From contig JAVSML010018908.1 in assembly GCA_038503035.1 (NCBI GenBank), forward strand, positions 87,866-151,865: a DNA stretch of 64,000 nt, written 5' to 3'. The notes under the pieces were generated by a model. It saw only the letters and a list, made by a program, of their open reading frames with translations, did not search any database and was not told the origin of the DNA. A program made the translations under genes and the position numbers. Shown here in pieces: positions 24,289 to 36,112 of this stretch (the stretch's first letter is position 1; each line of letters opens with the position of its first letter). This DNA comes from Crocodylus rhombifer. Lineage: Eukaryota > Chordata > Crocodylia > Crocodylidae.

Positions 24289-25124
24289 CAGGTGGATACA
24301 GAGAGAATGCCCTTTCCACAGTGTAGGGTGCAGGGAATATATTTATCCTTTAATGCGAACATCAACATTTGAAAAAGTTTTGCAAAGACGGTTGTACTTG
24401 GTGTAGGGTCCCAGAGCTGTAAATGCATACTGGCTTAATACATCCCCAAAGTGGCAGAGCCTGGGTCTGCATACTCCATCGCTGAGCAAGATAACAAAAT
24501 CAGTGCTGTGCCCTCCAAGACATCCCTGGTCTAAAGGCTCTTTCCCAAGAGCATCTGAAGGTTTTCCCTAAACCCCCCTGGCAGGAACAGAAGGCAGAGT
24601 GGTGCCATTTGTGAAGAAATGCACCCAAGCAGCTGTGTATAAAAGGCTTGGTAATGTTATGTACTGTAGCATGCAGGAAGGAAAGAATGAGATTGTGGAT
24701 CTACCAGTGCCTGGGAACATCATCTGTAATATCTCCACCACTGGGCTTTCATCACCAGAGGGATGGTATCTTGCCCCAAACCAACCCAATGAGGCCAACA
24801 AATGCAGAAGAGAGAGGGCATGCAGACCCAATATGGAATTGACTCCTTCCCTTCCCAATGCACAGAGATCTTGCTACAGAAACAACCCCCCCCCCAAAAA
24901 AAAAAAAAAAATCAAGGACCTGGCTTGAAGGCCTTGTTACCTCTCTGCAGCACCTCTGCCCAACGGAGCCGAGGGACTTGCAATGGCAAGACTGGCAGGA
25001 TACGATGCCTTACTGCCTGCTTACAGCCTTCCACCCCCTCCGAGGCAAAGCAGGGAGGACTGCAGAAGTCATTATCTGGGGAGCCTGGCTCCCAAGTGAA
25101 TCGTGTTGCCAACCCTGGCCATAC

Positions 25125-25229
25125 CTTGGGATCCATCCGGAGGAAGGTGTGTGGGCCTCTGCTGCTGATCGTCGACCGCTTGAATGTTTTGCTGTGGTGA
25201 AAGTGGTAATAATTCTCCAAGCTCCCAAT
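25125..25229 (-). CDS. PCSK6: PCSK6 coding exon 2: prodomain core
   Basis: This 105-bp exon encodes residues 54-88, from IGSLENYYHF to HTFLRMDPK. The spacing and sequence follow the PACE4 prodomain closely; the human counterpart as recalled starts IGNLEDYYHF and ends RMDPQ. The prodomain folds the protease and inhibits it in the ER. The dibasic KR in KTFKRST (residues 70-71) is a candidate secondary prodomain cleavage site, by analogy with other convertases. The acceptor is a pyrimidine-rich TTTTTCAG and the donor is GTATGG, both phase 0. The exon is isolated between introns of about 23.5 kb and 17.4 kb. The match to PACE4 is residue by residue, so identification does not depend on exon 1. 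Confidence 0.95.
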
Positions 25230-28200
25230 CTGAAAAACAAGCAACATGCACAAGTCAGGACAGGGCAAGCTGGCCACACACAGGGAGCTGTCAGGGCAGC
25301 TTCATTTTTCACCCGCTCAACTCAAAAGGATGCTAACAGCTGGCACGTGCCCCAGCTGAGAGCTAGTTCTGATCTGCAAAGCTACTGAGCTTGCTCCGAC
25401 ACCCACCGTAGGAAGGAAGAGCCATGCTGCTGGTCTGCAACTTGGCAATTTGGATCAGGCTTCTTGGCTACCTTCCCTACCCACCCCACCATGGGGACAG
25501 CAACAGCAGCTCGCATGTGGCAAGACCAGCCCACCATGCACACAACCCTGAAGAACTACCAGCCTGTACAGCGATGCCCGCTATCCATCACATCCTGTAC
25601 CTCCTGGCAACTTATCCCAGATCAGAACTGGTAGATCAAGAAAACAAAAGCACTTTAAAAAGTCTGAGGTCTAACTTTGGACATAACGGGATGCAGAGGT
25701 TTCCCCGAGGGTCCTCTGCATGGGGGTGGAGGTCGTCTAGCAGGATTTTCAGAGGTTCACGCATCAATTCATTGGAATGGGATTTTCACTCCAATTTTCC
25801 ACACAGATTTGAGCTTGGGCCCGCTCAGCGCCAAACAGCAATGCTGAGGCCACTGCCTGTTCCTGACAGAGGCACGGTTAGAAAGTCGAAGTGTTTCTTC
25901 TACTGGGAGAGCACAGGGTCCTGACATTCCTTATATTCAAAGCCAAACCATTTTGTTCCACTTGAGCTACAGGCAGAACCCAAGCCTGAAAGAAAAAAAA
26001 GCTGGAGTCCCAAAAGGTGAAAATGATGCAGGGCTTAAAAGAGCGATGCAGAAGGGGTGCACTTGCAGCCCCTCCTGCTACAGTTACCAGTCTTCTCTCC
26101 TGCAGCAAGACAGCAGCATCTTTTGCAATAAAAGTTATTCTATCCTGCAAGTGACAACAACCCCAAAGAGAAAAAATAACATGTTCAGAACAAGCGTCAA
26201 GTCCTTGCTTCACGTGCTCAGACAACTGCTTCGCCGTGGACTGAAGGATTTGGCTTAAATAGAAGATTGCCTTTGCTCTCCCCTCCAGAAATGGATTTAG
26301 CCCCAAAGAGGACAAGAAACATTCAGGACAAGGTCATGTTCATGGGACATGGGACATACACCATCCCGGGCCTAAGGAAACCCAATTTCTGGAAGATAGG
26401 CACCAACAATTTTGGGGGAGGGAGGGGAAAAGTTAGATTCCTTCAAGGTATCCCCTTCATATGCCTAGGACTCCAGACCCTAAAAATACTCCTCTGTAAG
26501 AAAAAGTCTCTTCCTAATGTTTTCAAAAGCTAAAAAGATTAACCCAGAGGAACCAGGACTTCAAAACCCCCTTCACTGCAAGTCCTGGGATAAAAATTGG
26601 TATCCGAGCAATTTACTGCAGGGGTTTACAATGCGTCAGCTGCTCCACGATGACTACACACACGCACACTCTCTCCCCGTGAAAGCTAAATAAATCGTGG
26701 CACTGCCATCATTTACCTTCCTCTGCCCTCGGGGTGGGCACACACACAGGCAGCTATGATGGGGCAGCTGGTGCACAGTAAGTCCCACTCCCTTTTTAGC
26801 CCATGGAGAACTGTTTGCACGCCTCACCCAGACAGGCACAGGTTTTCCTGGTGACGTAATCTTTGGAACAAGCCCCAAATGTTTCAGCCTCTGGAGGAGA
26901 AAGTTTTCCAGTGCTGGCAGACCTGAATTGGATAACTCCCCAGGCTAGGCGCTCATGGCTCACATACGGCCATCCTTGTAAAAGTCCAGGACAATAAGCT
27001 TCTCTTAAGAAAACACCAAACTTGTGCAGTGAGGAAGGCAATACTTCTTTGGGATGAAGACCCATTACTTCCACTCATTTTAGGACACGCTGGCCCCACT
27101 ATTCCCCCCCAAACACTTGGCATTAGTGGAGCTATTCCTGCCCGCGGCAGCTACCTCAGCTTGGCTACGGAAGAGGCAGATTCCCTCTCCACGCACTCCT
27201 CAATTCTTATTTTAACAACTGTGAACAGCTCCCATGTCAAGCAAAGCTAGAGCTATGAATCATATGAAATGAGAATTGGAGCAAGCCTGTGTGCATGCAA
27301 GCCATTCAACTGCATGACAATTGCTCCTGGAAGTGTTTTAATTACCCCCCATCCCTCCCAGTTTAAAATTAACGATGGGCAGGTGCACTGGCAGCATCGC
27401 TGGCAAAACCTGGCACAGTGAGAAGTGAGCTCAACACCCAACTTCTATTCCGGATCCTCCCCACATCTGCCAGAGCAATTAAGCACATGTTCCCAGTCGG
27501 CAGTACTGAGTAGCCCCGTTAAGTCAATGCAAGATTAAATGCTTTACCACTATGTAGCTGACTGGAGGTGCAATGTTGGGCAAGCCACCCCAGGCTCTCA
27601 GATCTACACTAGCAATTTGGACTAGTTTAGTAACAGCAGTTAGGGACCCAGTTTTTAACTGAGCATAACTCCTACATTGTTCTTAGCTTTAACACAGATG
27701 CAGCTTAAGCAACAACAACAAAAATGCTTTTCATCCATATTGTTAACTTTGGTTGGGGAAGCAAATCAAGCTACAGCTCAAATTTGGGAAATGCAAAATG
27801 GCAGCTTCCTTCTTGACAGCCTGTAAACCACATGTCCCAGAATGAAGAGGGCCAAGAGCCTCTTGAGTGCTAAGAGATTGTCCCCAGTTCAAAGACCTCC
27901 CCCCAGGGGAGGCGGAAATGAGACCCGGGTGCGTCCTGGAAAATGCAACAAAAAACTGTCCCCCGCACTACCGCACTCTCACTGACTTGAACCAAAAGCC
28001 ATTAAATAAATCAATGGTATTTCCAGTCCCTCTGCACAGGGATTGGGCCATGCAGATGTGCACGGGTCGTTTCCCAGCTGACGCCCACCCCGTGAACGAG
28101 GAGCTACACCAGGGTAGAAACTGGAGTGAGTGAGACTGGAGTGGAGCCCAATATATCTTTATGAAAATCACAACTGGCAATTAGCTTCCTCTTAAAAGAG

Positions 28201-29105
28201 CCTTCTGCTGGCAGCAAAGCAGGAATTAAGAGGCAGAAATTAGTTCAGCAGCTGTGAAGGGCTCGCGTCAGCCGAGTTTTGCCTCATCAAGGTCATCAGC
28301 TGGATGTTTCGTCTGTGAGGAGTTGGTCCAGCAGCCGCATGACAACTGGCTTGCGTTGTGTCCTGGCAGCTGGAAAGTTTGCTAAAAGAGACCCTATAAT
28401 GAGAGGTAAACTTAAATTCTTGCTAAACCTGGAGACTCCAGTCTGGGAAACAGAGGATATAAATAAGCAGAGAAACCAGGTCTATGTTTAGCCTGCAGCC
28501 AGGAAAAGAAGGGAGTTAAAGAAAGAGTCCTAAAAGAGCTTATAAAATGTGTGCAGCAAGCTTGCAAGATAATAAATACAGCAGGGGGATTAAATGAAGT
28601 ACAGAGACAGAGCCCCACACACCAAGGATCTGTTAAAATATCATGTGCTGCTCAGACAACATCGGGCCTGAGCTGGCCTGTGGTCAGGGTGACCACCTCC
28701 AAGTTGTGAAAACAGGTTTCCCCCTCACTGCAGCTTTGCTGCTCAGCCCTGCCCTCTGGCCCACAGAGCAGCATTCGCTAGATCAGGGGCAAGAGCACAG
28801 GCTAAGACAGTTTAACACCAAGTCACCTCATGCCACATCCACACTGCAGGGCCTACTGATGCTTAAATTATGGTGGTTGTTGGGTCCTGTGGGATAGATT
28901 CGACCCTGCTGGGCTGAACTGTTTCGGTCCCCACACTTAGACCACCTCTGTCCAACAGCAGCCTCTTTTGCAGAGCTAGCAGACATGGCTGTAGTGGAGA
29001 GAGGAGCTTGGATGCTCCTGTCCCTGCTTGGAGTCTGTCTTCTCACTCCCACCCCACACATCCAGACTCCACCCTTCCGATCAGTTTAAGCCCATTTGCA
29101 CAGAT

Positions 29106-29569
29106 CAGGGGTTGTCAGCTGGGAGTACACATACCCCTAGGGGTACTTGGAAAGGTCTAAAGGGGGGTACGTGTGTGCGGCCAAGGATGGAGCACCACCA
29201 CACACTACCCCATGCCTCCACCTCCCAGGAGCAGGGCGGGGAAGGTGGGGACGGAGCTCACACGCAGCAGCTGCTGCCGCCATCCACCACCGTGCACCGG
29301 AGCCGCCAGCCAGCGCAGTTTTCCCATGGCCGGTCACACATGCAGCTCCATGGGCCGCTGACAGGCAGCATGCAACTGGCCAGGCGTGAGGCCTGTTGGC
29401 AGCCCATGGAGCTGCACGTGTGACCAGCCGTGGGAAAGCGGGTTGTGGTGTCGGTATCGTGGGGCAGAGTGGTGGCGGCTGCTGCGTACAAGCCCTTTCC
29501 CCCCTGCTCCACATCCGGCTGTCACCACCAAGAGGGGTACACCTCTGAAAAAAAGGTTGAAAACCCCGG
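29106..29569. mobile_element. Foldback (palindromic) hAT-like element
   Basis: The ends are imperfect inverted repeats: CAGGGGTTGTCAGCTGG on the left, and CCGGGGTTTTCAACC as reverse complement of the right. Complementarity continues inward (GTACACATACCCC against GTGTACCCC; ACGCAGCAGC on both arms). It culminates in two 48-bp arms at 29319-29366 and 29391-29438, which match at roughly 85-90% around a 24-base loop. The whole element is thus a large stem. No transposase and no clear target duplication. Opposed open frames here are shadows of the palindrome. Confidence 0.75.
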
Positions 29570-29614
29570 CCCAGTATTGTTCAGATTGTCTTTGTAGAAG
29601 TCAGGGGCCAATTG

Positions 29615-29715
29615 CTCTAGTGGAGCTGAACAGACCTGGGAGCCAGGGATTCCCAGGTTGCAGTTCTGGTTCTGTCAGCATATGGCCTTTCATGTCCCCT
29701 GCTCTTTCCACCTTG
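29615..29715 (+). mobile_element. MIR-like or tRNA-SINE fragment
   Basis: ACCTGGGAGCCAGGGATTCC followed by CAGGTTGCAGTTCTGGTTCT resembles the tRNA-derived body of amniote CORE/MIR SINEs, including the stretch around the B box. Degraded and short. Confidence 0.4.
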
Positions 29716-30946
29716 TGGTAGGATGGCCTCCAGGGGTGCCGTGAACTCCCCTTAGTGTCCCTAACTACCGTGCCAAGCCTGGGTCTTGAACGCACCCTCT
29801 GTCTCGCCTGCCATGTCTTTGATCTTATATTATCAATGGGAGTGCCTTCTTGCCCCCCTTGGCACGGGGCCGGTCTTACTATACCACGATTCCGGGGCTA
29901 CTCCCTGTGCCAGCCCTCGCCGGCCTGTCCTGTGACTGTTCTAAGTAGCCCGCTCTCTCTCTTCGGGCTTCCTAGTAGACTCGCCCTTCTCTCCGGGGCC
30001 TTCCACTGGGCTTGCCCCCTTCCGGGGCTTCCCCCTCACAGGCAGTGCCCCACTGGGCCTGCCCAATGTCCAATATACGCACCCTCTCCCGGGGCCTGAT
30101 CCAAGATCCTCGCACTCCTCGCACTCCCCTGCCCGTACTCGGGCCTGTGTTTGCGCTCTCCACCCGCACTGGGGCCCTTGTTCACGCCTCTCACGCTCTC
30201 TGCCCCCACTGGGGCCTTGCTCGCGCCTCCCGTGCCCACCCGCACTGGGGCCCTCTATGCCCGACTTGGGCTTCCCTGAATTGGGGCTCAGGCGGCGTCA
30301 GCCTTACCTGGCCCCTGGATCCCTTTTCAGATCCTGTGCCTCACTCGGGCTTCTCAGGATTGGGGCTCAGGTGGCCTTAGCCTCACCTGGCACCTTCTCG
30401 GGCCTATACCTCACTGGGGCTCTTCCCAATTGGGGCTTGTCCCGATATCGCCCCCGCTGGGCTGGGGTCGGGATACCCCACTAAACGCAGTGCCCCTGTG
30501 GTGCTAGGAACACCCCCAACTTACTGGGGAGCTCCTAATGAGGCCTCCTCCACCCCTACAGCCTCGCCCAGTCCTCCAGTTCATAATTACCATTATCAAC
30601 CCAAAACAGAAACTCAAAGCCCCTCGGCTACAATGTAAATCTTAAGCCAACCTGGCTAACCTTCTCTCATCCCTGTCAGGGTCCTCTCCACCCTATATCC
30701 ACATGCTAGCGCACAACACCGCCCTGCTCGCTCTAGCAGAGCTTTTACTCCTTAGGCTGCCAGAGGGGAACTGAACTCTGGCCTCAGCATCCTCTGTTTA
30801 TAAAGGCCAGGCCCTGCCCCCTTCCGGTCAGCTGACACAATCAGTTGCTTTAGCAACTCATACCTGTGCTGCCCTATTGAGTAGCAGCTAAGCCCACGTT
30901 ACCATTATCAGTAGAAGGCACCTCAGTGCCCTGCTATACACCTCTA
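29715..30946 (-). mobile_element. GC-rich LTR-like block with degenerate tandem repeats
   Basis: On the minus strand the block begins TGTATAGCAGGGCACTGAGG. A TATA-like GGCCTTTATAAACAG lies about 150 bases in, an order expected of an LTR U3. The distal part (about 29880-30480) is a degenerate CACTSGGGCCT-type array in GC-rich, CpG-containing sequence. The left border, target duplication and any internal coding region were not found. A non-LTR GC-rich minisatellite is the alternative reading. Confidence 0.4.
29985..30480. repeat. Degenerate CACTGGGGCCT-type minisatellite
   Basis: Many imperfect copies of CACTGGGGCC, ACTCGGGC and TTGGGGCTC occur at irregular 25-50-base spacing. Units are too diverged to give one period by eye. 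Confidence 0.55.
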
Positions 30947-32498
30947 AATGTGGGTGAAGCTGATTAGCCCCAGAGAAGTGTCCTGGACATACAAACGTGG
31001 CTGAATTGTCCAAGCCAGGCTTCTGATTGTGGAAGTCCAATTGGAGACACTTTGGGCCTGACTTTCAAGGCTGCTTTACCACATTTCTACTTGGCAAGAT
31101 GGGTGCTTAGCACCTCTAAAGACAGCGTGCCCTGCAAATCTAAAACCAGACACCCAAAACCCAAGGCAGTTTCCAGAGTTAGCCCCAAGTTGAAGGCACC
31201 AATGGGCCTGACCCAAAAAAGCGTCGTTCAGAATTTCAGCCCCTGCCCCTTCACCATTTCCCAGGAGGGGTACGGAGGATGTGGGGACCCACTGTCCTGC
31301 CCTCCCACCTCTTGGCTAGCACACCTGGCTAGCCCCCTGGGGTGGTGGTGCAAGGTGAGGGGAAGCCGTCTGTAGCACTGCCGTACAGCTGCCATGTGCT
31401 CTGTGGCCCCACAGCACAAGAAAGGGATCAGAGGATTGGTGCAGTGATGGGGACCTCCAATACCTCCCAGTGTTACCATGTGGGAGCTATACCCCTCCCC
31501 TCTGCTTCACACAGCGGAGCCATGCTGGAAAGTCCTTCATTGGGTTTTTGCCCCTTTCGCTTCCCAAAGAGATGACAGAAGACTAGTGTCTACAACCTCT
31601 GAAAACCCTAACCAGCTTCCTGTGCAGTGGTCCTCCTTCACCAGACAGGAAAGCTCATAGCCCTGGTAAATCCATGGGGCTGCTTTGCGGTCCAAGTTCT
31701 TCCTGCAGGACAAGCATGATTCAAAGGCAGAGGTCTGGGCTGGTTTCTTAGCTATTGTCAGGCCTCTTCCAGCAGTGCCTGGAACCAGCCCAGTTTGCGA
31801 GTGGCTGCACTAATAGGGGTTTTCCTGTGGTGCAGTTTCCCCCCCCCCCTTCTTATTTTAGAAGATAAATAATAGTACAAAAAGCAAGTGGCTGGGCGTG
31901 TGGTTTTATACCCTCTGCAGGGGAATTTGAGATGGAAGAAAAAGAGAGAGGCTGGAAAGCTACCAAGTCAAAAACAATTAGTGGTTTTGAAAACCACTTG
32001 CTTTTAACAACACACGTCAAGCTCTTAACTAGAGCCAGCCAAGCAGCGAGAAGCTGTTCCTTTTACTCCTAACCCCACGAACCCTCCCTGGCATCTGATT
32101 TTTCCTTGCAACTCCCTGCTACATCTGCCTACCCATGAGGACAAGCTTGATGGGATCGTTCATTTTCCTGCTCTTGAAAAAGCGTCTGGTTGTGTCACTT
32201 GCTGGCAACAGGTGACTGGAGTTTGATCAAGCCTCATTTAGTATGAGGCGGGTACAGCACTGCTGAGGAGCAGAAGTTGCAGGAACACCATGCAAAAGGT
32301 TCAGTTTTGGGACCAGGCTCAGCCAGCCACAAAACAGGAACCCCAGACCAGCTTGGGACTCCATGCAGTTGCACCGCTAGCGCTACCCAACACAACCCCA
32401 CCCCCCCACAGAGACACATGGAGGAAGAACTCAGTATTCACCCAAACATTAATACGAAAAGCCATATTGGGAAACCGCTTTAAAAAAAGACATCACTA

Positions 32499-32540
32499 AA
32501 ATAATAATAAAATAATTTATTATTATTTTTATTATTATTA
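32499..32540. repeat. AAT/ATT palindromic simple repeat
   Basis: (AAT)n runs directly into (ATT)n, making a self-complementary AT-only stretch of about 42 bases. Confidence 0.85.
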
Positions 32541-32794
32541 TGGAGCATGACTGTATGCAGACAGAAGAGCTGCTCTGCATTTGGCTTTAGGCTGGCAAGG
32601 TCTGTTGTGCACAGCATCCAGCCAGCCCCAGGGGGAAAGGGTTACAAAACGTTATACCCTAGTAAACCACAACAAGGAGTCACAGGACAGGCCGCATCGC
32701 ATGCCTTCAGCTCAACAGCTTGTTGGCAAGCCTAGAGTCCCAAGTCCACTAGCCCTCAAGGGCATCCTCTCATGAGACAGGCACCGTCCTAGCA

Positions 32795-33004
32795 CAGTGG
32801 CTTTCAACCTGTGGCCCGCAGACCCCTGGGGGGGTGGGGTCCATGAAAGAGGACTGTGATCAACCAAGAGTATGTATGTAATTGATCAGTCACACTTGCA
32901 ATTCAAAAGGGGTCTGTACCTCCATTCGAGATTTCTGAAGGGGTCTGCACCTCCAATGAAAATGTTTTTAGGGGTCAAATAATGCAAAAAGTTGAAAATC
33001 ACTG
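32795..33004. mobile_element. hAT-like non-autonomous element (210 bp)
   Basis: The left end CAGTGGCTTTCAACCTGTGG and the reverse complement of the right end, CAGTGATTTTCAACTTTTTG, are clear hAT-type inverted termini. Flanks TCCTAGCA and CCTGAACA are a possible decayed 8-bp target duplication. The interior repeats GGGGTCTG-CACCTCCA-type units twice. It is too short to encode a transposase. Confidence 0.75.
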
Positions 33005-33224
33005 CCTGAACAAGACCAGACCATCTGACTATGGATCAGGGCAATGACAATCCTCAGGCCTTAAACTAAATGCTTATGTGAAGTGACTGAGCTGCCTGAA
33101 CTGGGGCAAAGTCCCAGAAAGGGCCTGACCCAGAGGAGATCATTGGCCTGCTTGGCTGCCCCAGCCTGTGGCTGCGGGTTCCCAGGAAAGCACAACAGGG
33201 GATGGAGCCCTCCTTCACACCCCA

Positions 33225-33246
33225 TCTCTCTCTCTCTCTCTCTCTC
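33225..33246. repeat. (CT)n microsatellite
   Basis: An uninterrupted run of TC dinucleotides, 22 bases. Confidence 0.95.
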
Positions 33247-34469
33247 AGACGTGTATAAGAGTCCTGGCCCACAGGGACTTTTGCTCTCCCCCTTGCAGCA
33301 ATGCTTGTGTTCTCCAAGGTGGTCAAGCACACTGGCAAGAAACATAGCTTTACATGAGAGAGAGGTTTCTCTTCTACTTCCAAGTTTTTTCAGGCATGTA
33401 TGCGAAGGACAGGAAAAGCTAACACCAGACTATACTACAGACCCTGATCTGGGCAGATGTTTGCCGAAGGTCCAACACACCGCCGTGGAGAGAGTATATA
33501 GCTTCTGGCACAAGTGGTTCTCTCTGCAGCTGCTCGGTTCCCTCGGAAGGCATTTCTCATACTAATCCAGTATCCAGTCCTCTGGGTCCAATGCATGAGT
33601 AATTGAAGCTTCCCTTTTTCCAGCCAGCCTCATGGGTATGGAACGAGGAAGAGGAAGCAAACAAGTTTGCCTGAACAAGCTAGGCAGGTGATTACAGTTA
33701 TTTCCATATTTATCATACTTAATACCGTCACAAAATTTTGCCGGTTCCACTTTCAAGTGTTAAATATTTAATTAGTTTTGCACTGCCTTTTACGCCAGAG
33801 TGTTCACTAGTCTTCACTGCAGCTAATGTAATCACGGTAATTTGTTTCCACTCGAGTCAGATTAAGTAACTTTCTCCCCTTTCATGCAGTGCAGGATCTC
33901 AGCGCTTTACGTTTAACATAGTGTTTGCAGAGTTGTCGTTCGCTGTGGTCCGTGTTTGCCTGGCTTTAAAAGACGCATTTCATAGTTTTTTTTATTTTAT
34001 TTTTAAAAACTAAAAAACACCCCAAAACACAAAAAAGAGTTAAGAGTCAGGTCTCACCTGCCCCATACTTTTTCAGAGATTTCCACTGGATCTCCACACC
34101 TCATGCTCATCTCTGTTGGAATGCTCTCTCATCCTATACAACTTAATTGGCATTTTAACTGTATTCCTGTTGTATACCCCGTTCTTTCAGAGTGTATCTT
34201 TTCTAGTTTTATTATGCTCATCTCAGTCTAAATCTCTAATCCCTCGGGCTCTCATTTTAATAGAATCAGAATCCATGAACGAGCATCAGGGAAGGGAGTA
34301 CTTGCATTCCCCGCCACACACTGAGGACCGTAAACTGCACCCTATGTGGGTTATTAACAAAAAAATAAAAATGCAAAATTGCTATGCACCACGGAACAGA
34401 AGAGGCAGGGGATGGCAGGCAAAGCAGAACTAGGTGCAACTGTGGCTCACAATGAAGAAGAGGGGGAAT

Positions 34470-34766
34470 ATATAAATGGATTTTTAGGAAGGCCTTTGAC
34501 AGTTTTGCATCCTATTCTCATAGGGAAGCCAATGGGCTGTGGAGTGGACGCCTACAGTCAGGTGGGTGGCTAACTAACTTGGGGACCACACCCAGAGAGT
34601 GGTGGTGGATGGGTCGTTTTCAGCCTGGAAGGAGGGTGGCAGTGGGGTCCCGCAGGGTTCGGCCCTTGGACCGGTATTATTAAAATATCTTCATCAGCGA
34701 TCTGGATAAGGGTGTAGAGCGCACCCTCTGCAAGTTCGCAGATGATACCAAGTTATGGAGCAAAGT
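34470..34766 (+). mobile_element. CR1 LINE fragment (RT core), host of a nested CR1
   Basis: Decayed RT-coding CR1 sequence on the plus strand: AGGAAGGCCTTTGACAG (RKAFD), GGGGTCCCGCAGGGTTCGGC (GVPQGS) and CAGATGATACCAAGTTATGG (ADDTKLW). It is cut off at 34766, where an opposite-strand CR1 tail begins, implying a later insertion. Confidence 0.85.
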
Positions 34767-34768
34767 TT

Positions 34769-35270
34769 TTCATAGACATTAGGGCTGGAAGGGACCTCGG
34801 AAGATCATCAAGTCCAGCCCCCTGCCCGAAGGGCAGGAAGTCAGCTGGGGTCATAGGATCCCAGCAAGATAAGCATCCAATTTGCTCTTGAAGGTGTTCA
34901 ATGTAGGTGCTTGAACCACCTCCAATAGCAGGCTGTTCCAGACTTTGGGGGCTTGGACAGTAAAGAAATTCTGAAATGATCTTGTAGTAGTTTATGACCG
35001 TTTGACCTCGTCATCCCTTGGGGCACTCTGGTGAACAAACGTTCCCCCAGATACTGGTGGTCACCGCGATAAGTTTGCAGGCGGCCATCAGATCACCCCT
35101 GAGCCTGCGCTTTTCCAGGCTAAAGAGCCTCATGGCTCTCAGCCTGTCGTCGTAAGGTCTGCTTTCCTGACCTCTGATCATGCGCGTGGCTCTTCTCTGG
35201 ATTCTCAAGCTTCTCCACATCCTTTTTGAATTGTGGAGCCCAAAACTGGATGCAGTACTCCCATTGTGAT
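34769..35270 (-). mobile_element. CR1 LINE 3' fragment nested in another CR1
   Basis: This minus-strand copy begins (on the plus strand) with the tail TTCATAGACATTAGGGCTGG and reads back through the 3' UTR into ORF2 C-terminal codons ([19 protein letters not shown]) up to CAAAACTGGATGCAGTACTC. It ends within the RT C-terminal region. Insertion into the plus-strand CR1 gives a relative age order. Confidence 0.88.
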
Positions 35271-35437
35271 TAGGAATGGGAGGTTAAGCAGGTGGGGTCA
35301 GTAGTAAGGGGTGACACATTGGCTCTTTGAGGTCAGGTAGACCACTGTATTTAGAGGGGAGGGGGGTGGGGGGTTGCACACTTGTTTCTCAGAAGGAAGA
35401 TTCCTGTTAGCACTGGACAGCTGTTCTTTGAAGCCTT

Positions 35438-36112
35438 CTCATAGATTTTCAGGGTCAGAAAGGACCTCAATAGGACATCGAGTCCAACCCCCTGCCCTGG
35501 GCAGGAAAGGAGTGCTGGGGTTAGGTGCCCCCAGCCAGGTGCTTGTCCAGTCTCCTTTTAAAGACCTCCAAGGTAGGGGCAAGCACCACCTCCCTGGGGA
35601 GCCTAATCCAGATTCTGATAACCCTCACGATAAAGAAATTCTTCCCAATGTCTAGTTTAACAGCATCTCCTGCGCACCCCCCTCCCCTCCCCCAAATGAA
35701 TTTATAGGCGGCCACAAAGTCACCTCTCAGCCTTCTCTTGCTGAGGCTGAAGAGATCCAGGGCCCTCAATCTTCGTCGTAGGACCTTGCCTTCAGGCCCC
35801 TAACTATATGAATGGGCTCCTTTCCACGTTGTCCACATCCCTCTTGAAGTACAGCACCCAGAACTGGATGCAGTACTCCAGCTGCAGCCTGACCACTGCC
35901 ACAGAAGGGAAAGCATCACCTCCCTGGACCCGTTTGTGATGTACCTGCTAATGCATGATAGAGTGGTTAGCTCTATTGATCACTCCATCACACTGTGGAC
36001 TCATGTGAGTCTTTGAGACGACTATAACTCAGAAATCCCTTTCTGCTGGTGTGCCGCTTAGAAAAAAAAAAAAAAAGTCATCCCCCACTCTGTACATGTT
36101 GGTGATTTTCAG
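35438..36112 (-). mobile_element. CR1 LINE 3' fragment
   Basis: Minus-strand CR1 from the 3' tail (CATAGATTTTCAGGGTCAGA) through the ORF2 C-terminus (DLFSLSKRRLRGDFVAAYKF) into the RT C-terminal part and about GTCATCCCCCACTCTGTACA. An A tract near 36061-36076 interrupts it. It lies 170 bp from the nested copy but is a separate insertion. Confidence 0.87.

Larger units (their letters stand above)
7690..25124 (-). other. PCSK6: PCSK6 intron 2
   Basis: This 17.4-kb intron contains an LTR-like region split by a CR1 (8.1-9.3 kb), CA/TG microsatellites, two possible hAT fragments (9.95-10.5 kb), an AT-rich stretch (12.4-13.0 kb), a MITE (13759-14002), a tRNA-type SINE (16852-17126) and CR1 pieces at 18.5-19.2 kb and 24.2 kb. 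The stretches 10.55-13.75, 14.0-16.85 and 19.2-24.2 kb hold nothing firmly recognised. Within them, 14.69-14.81 and 23.15-23.22 kb look like relics of short inverted-repeat elements. None of the open frames here has a recognisable protein family. Confidence 0.75.

Noticed and set aside
29137..29531. Several opposed frames of 60-130 codons
   Set aside because: They are translations of the two arms of the foldback element, which is why similar peptides appear on both strands.
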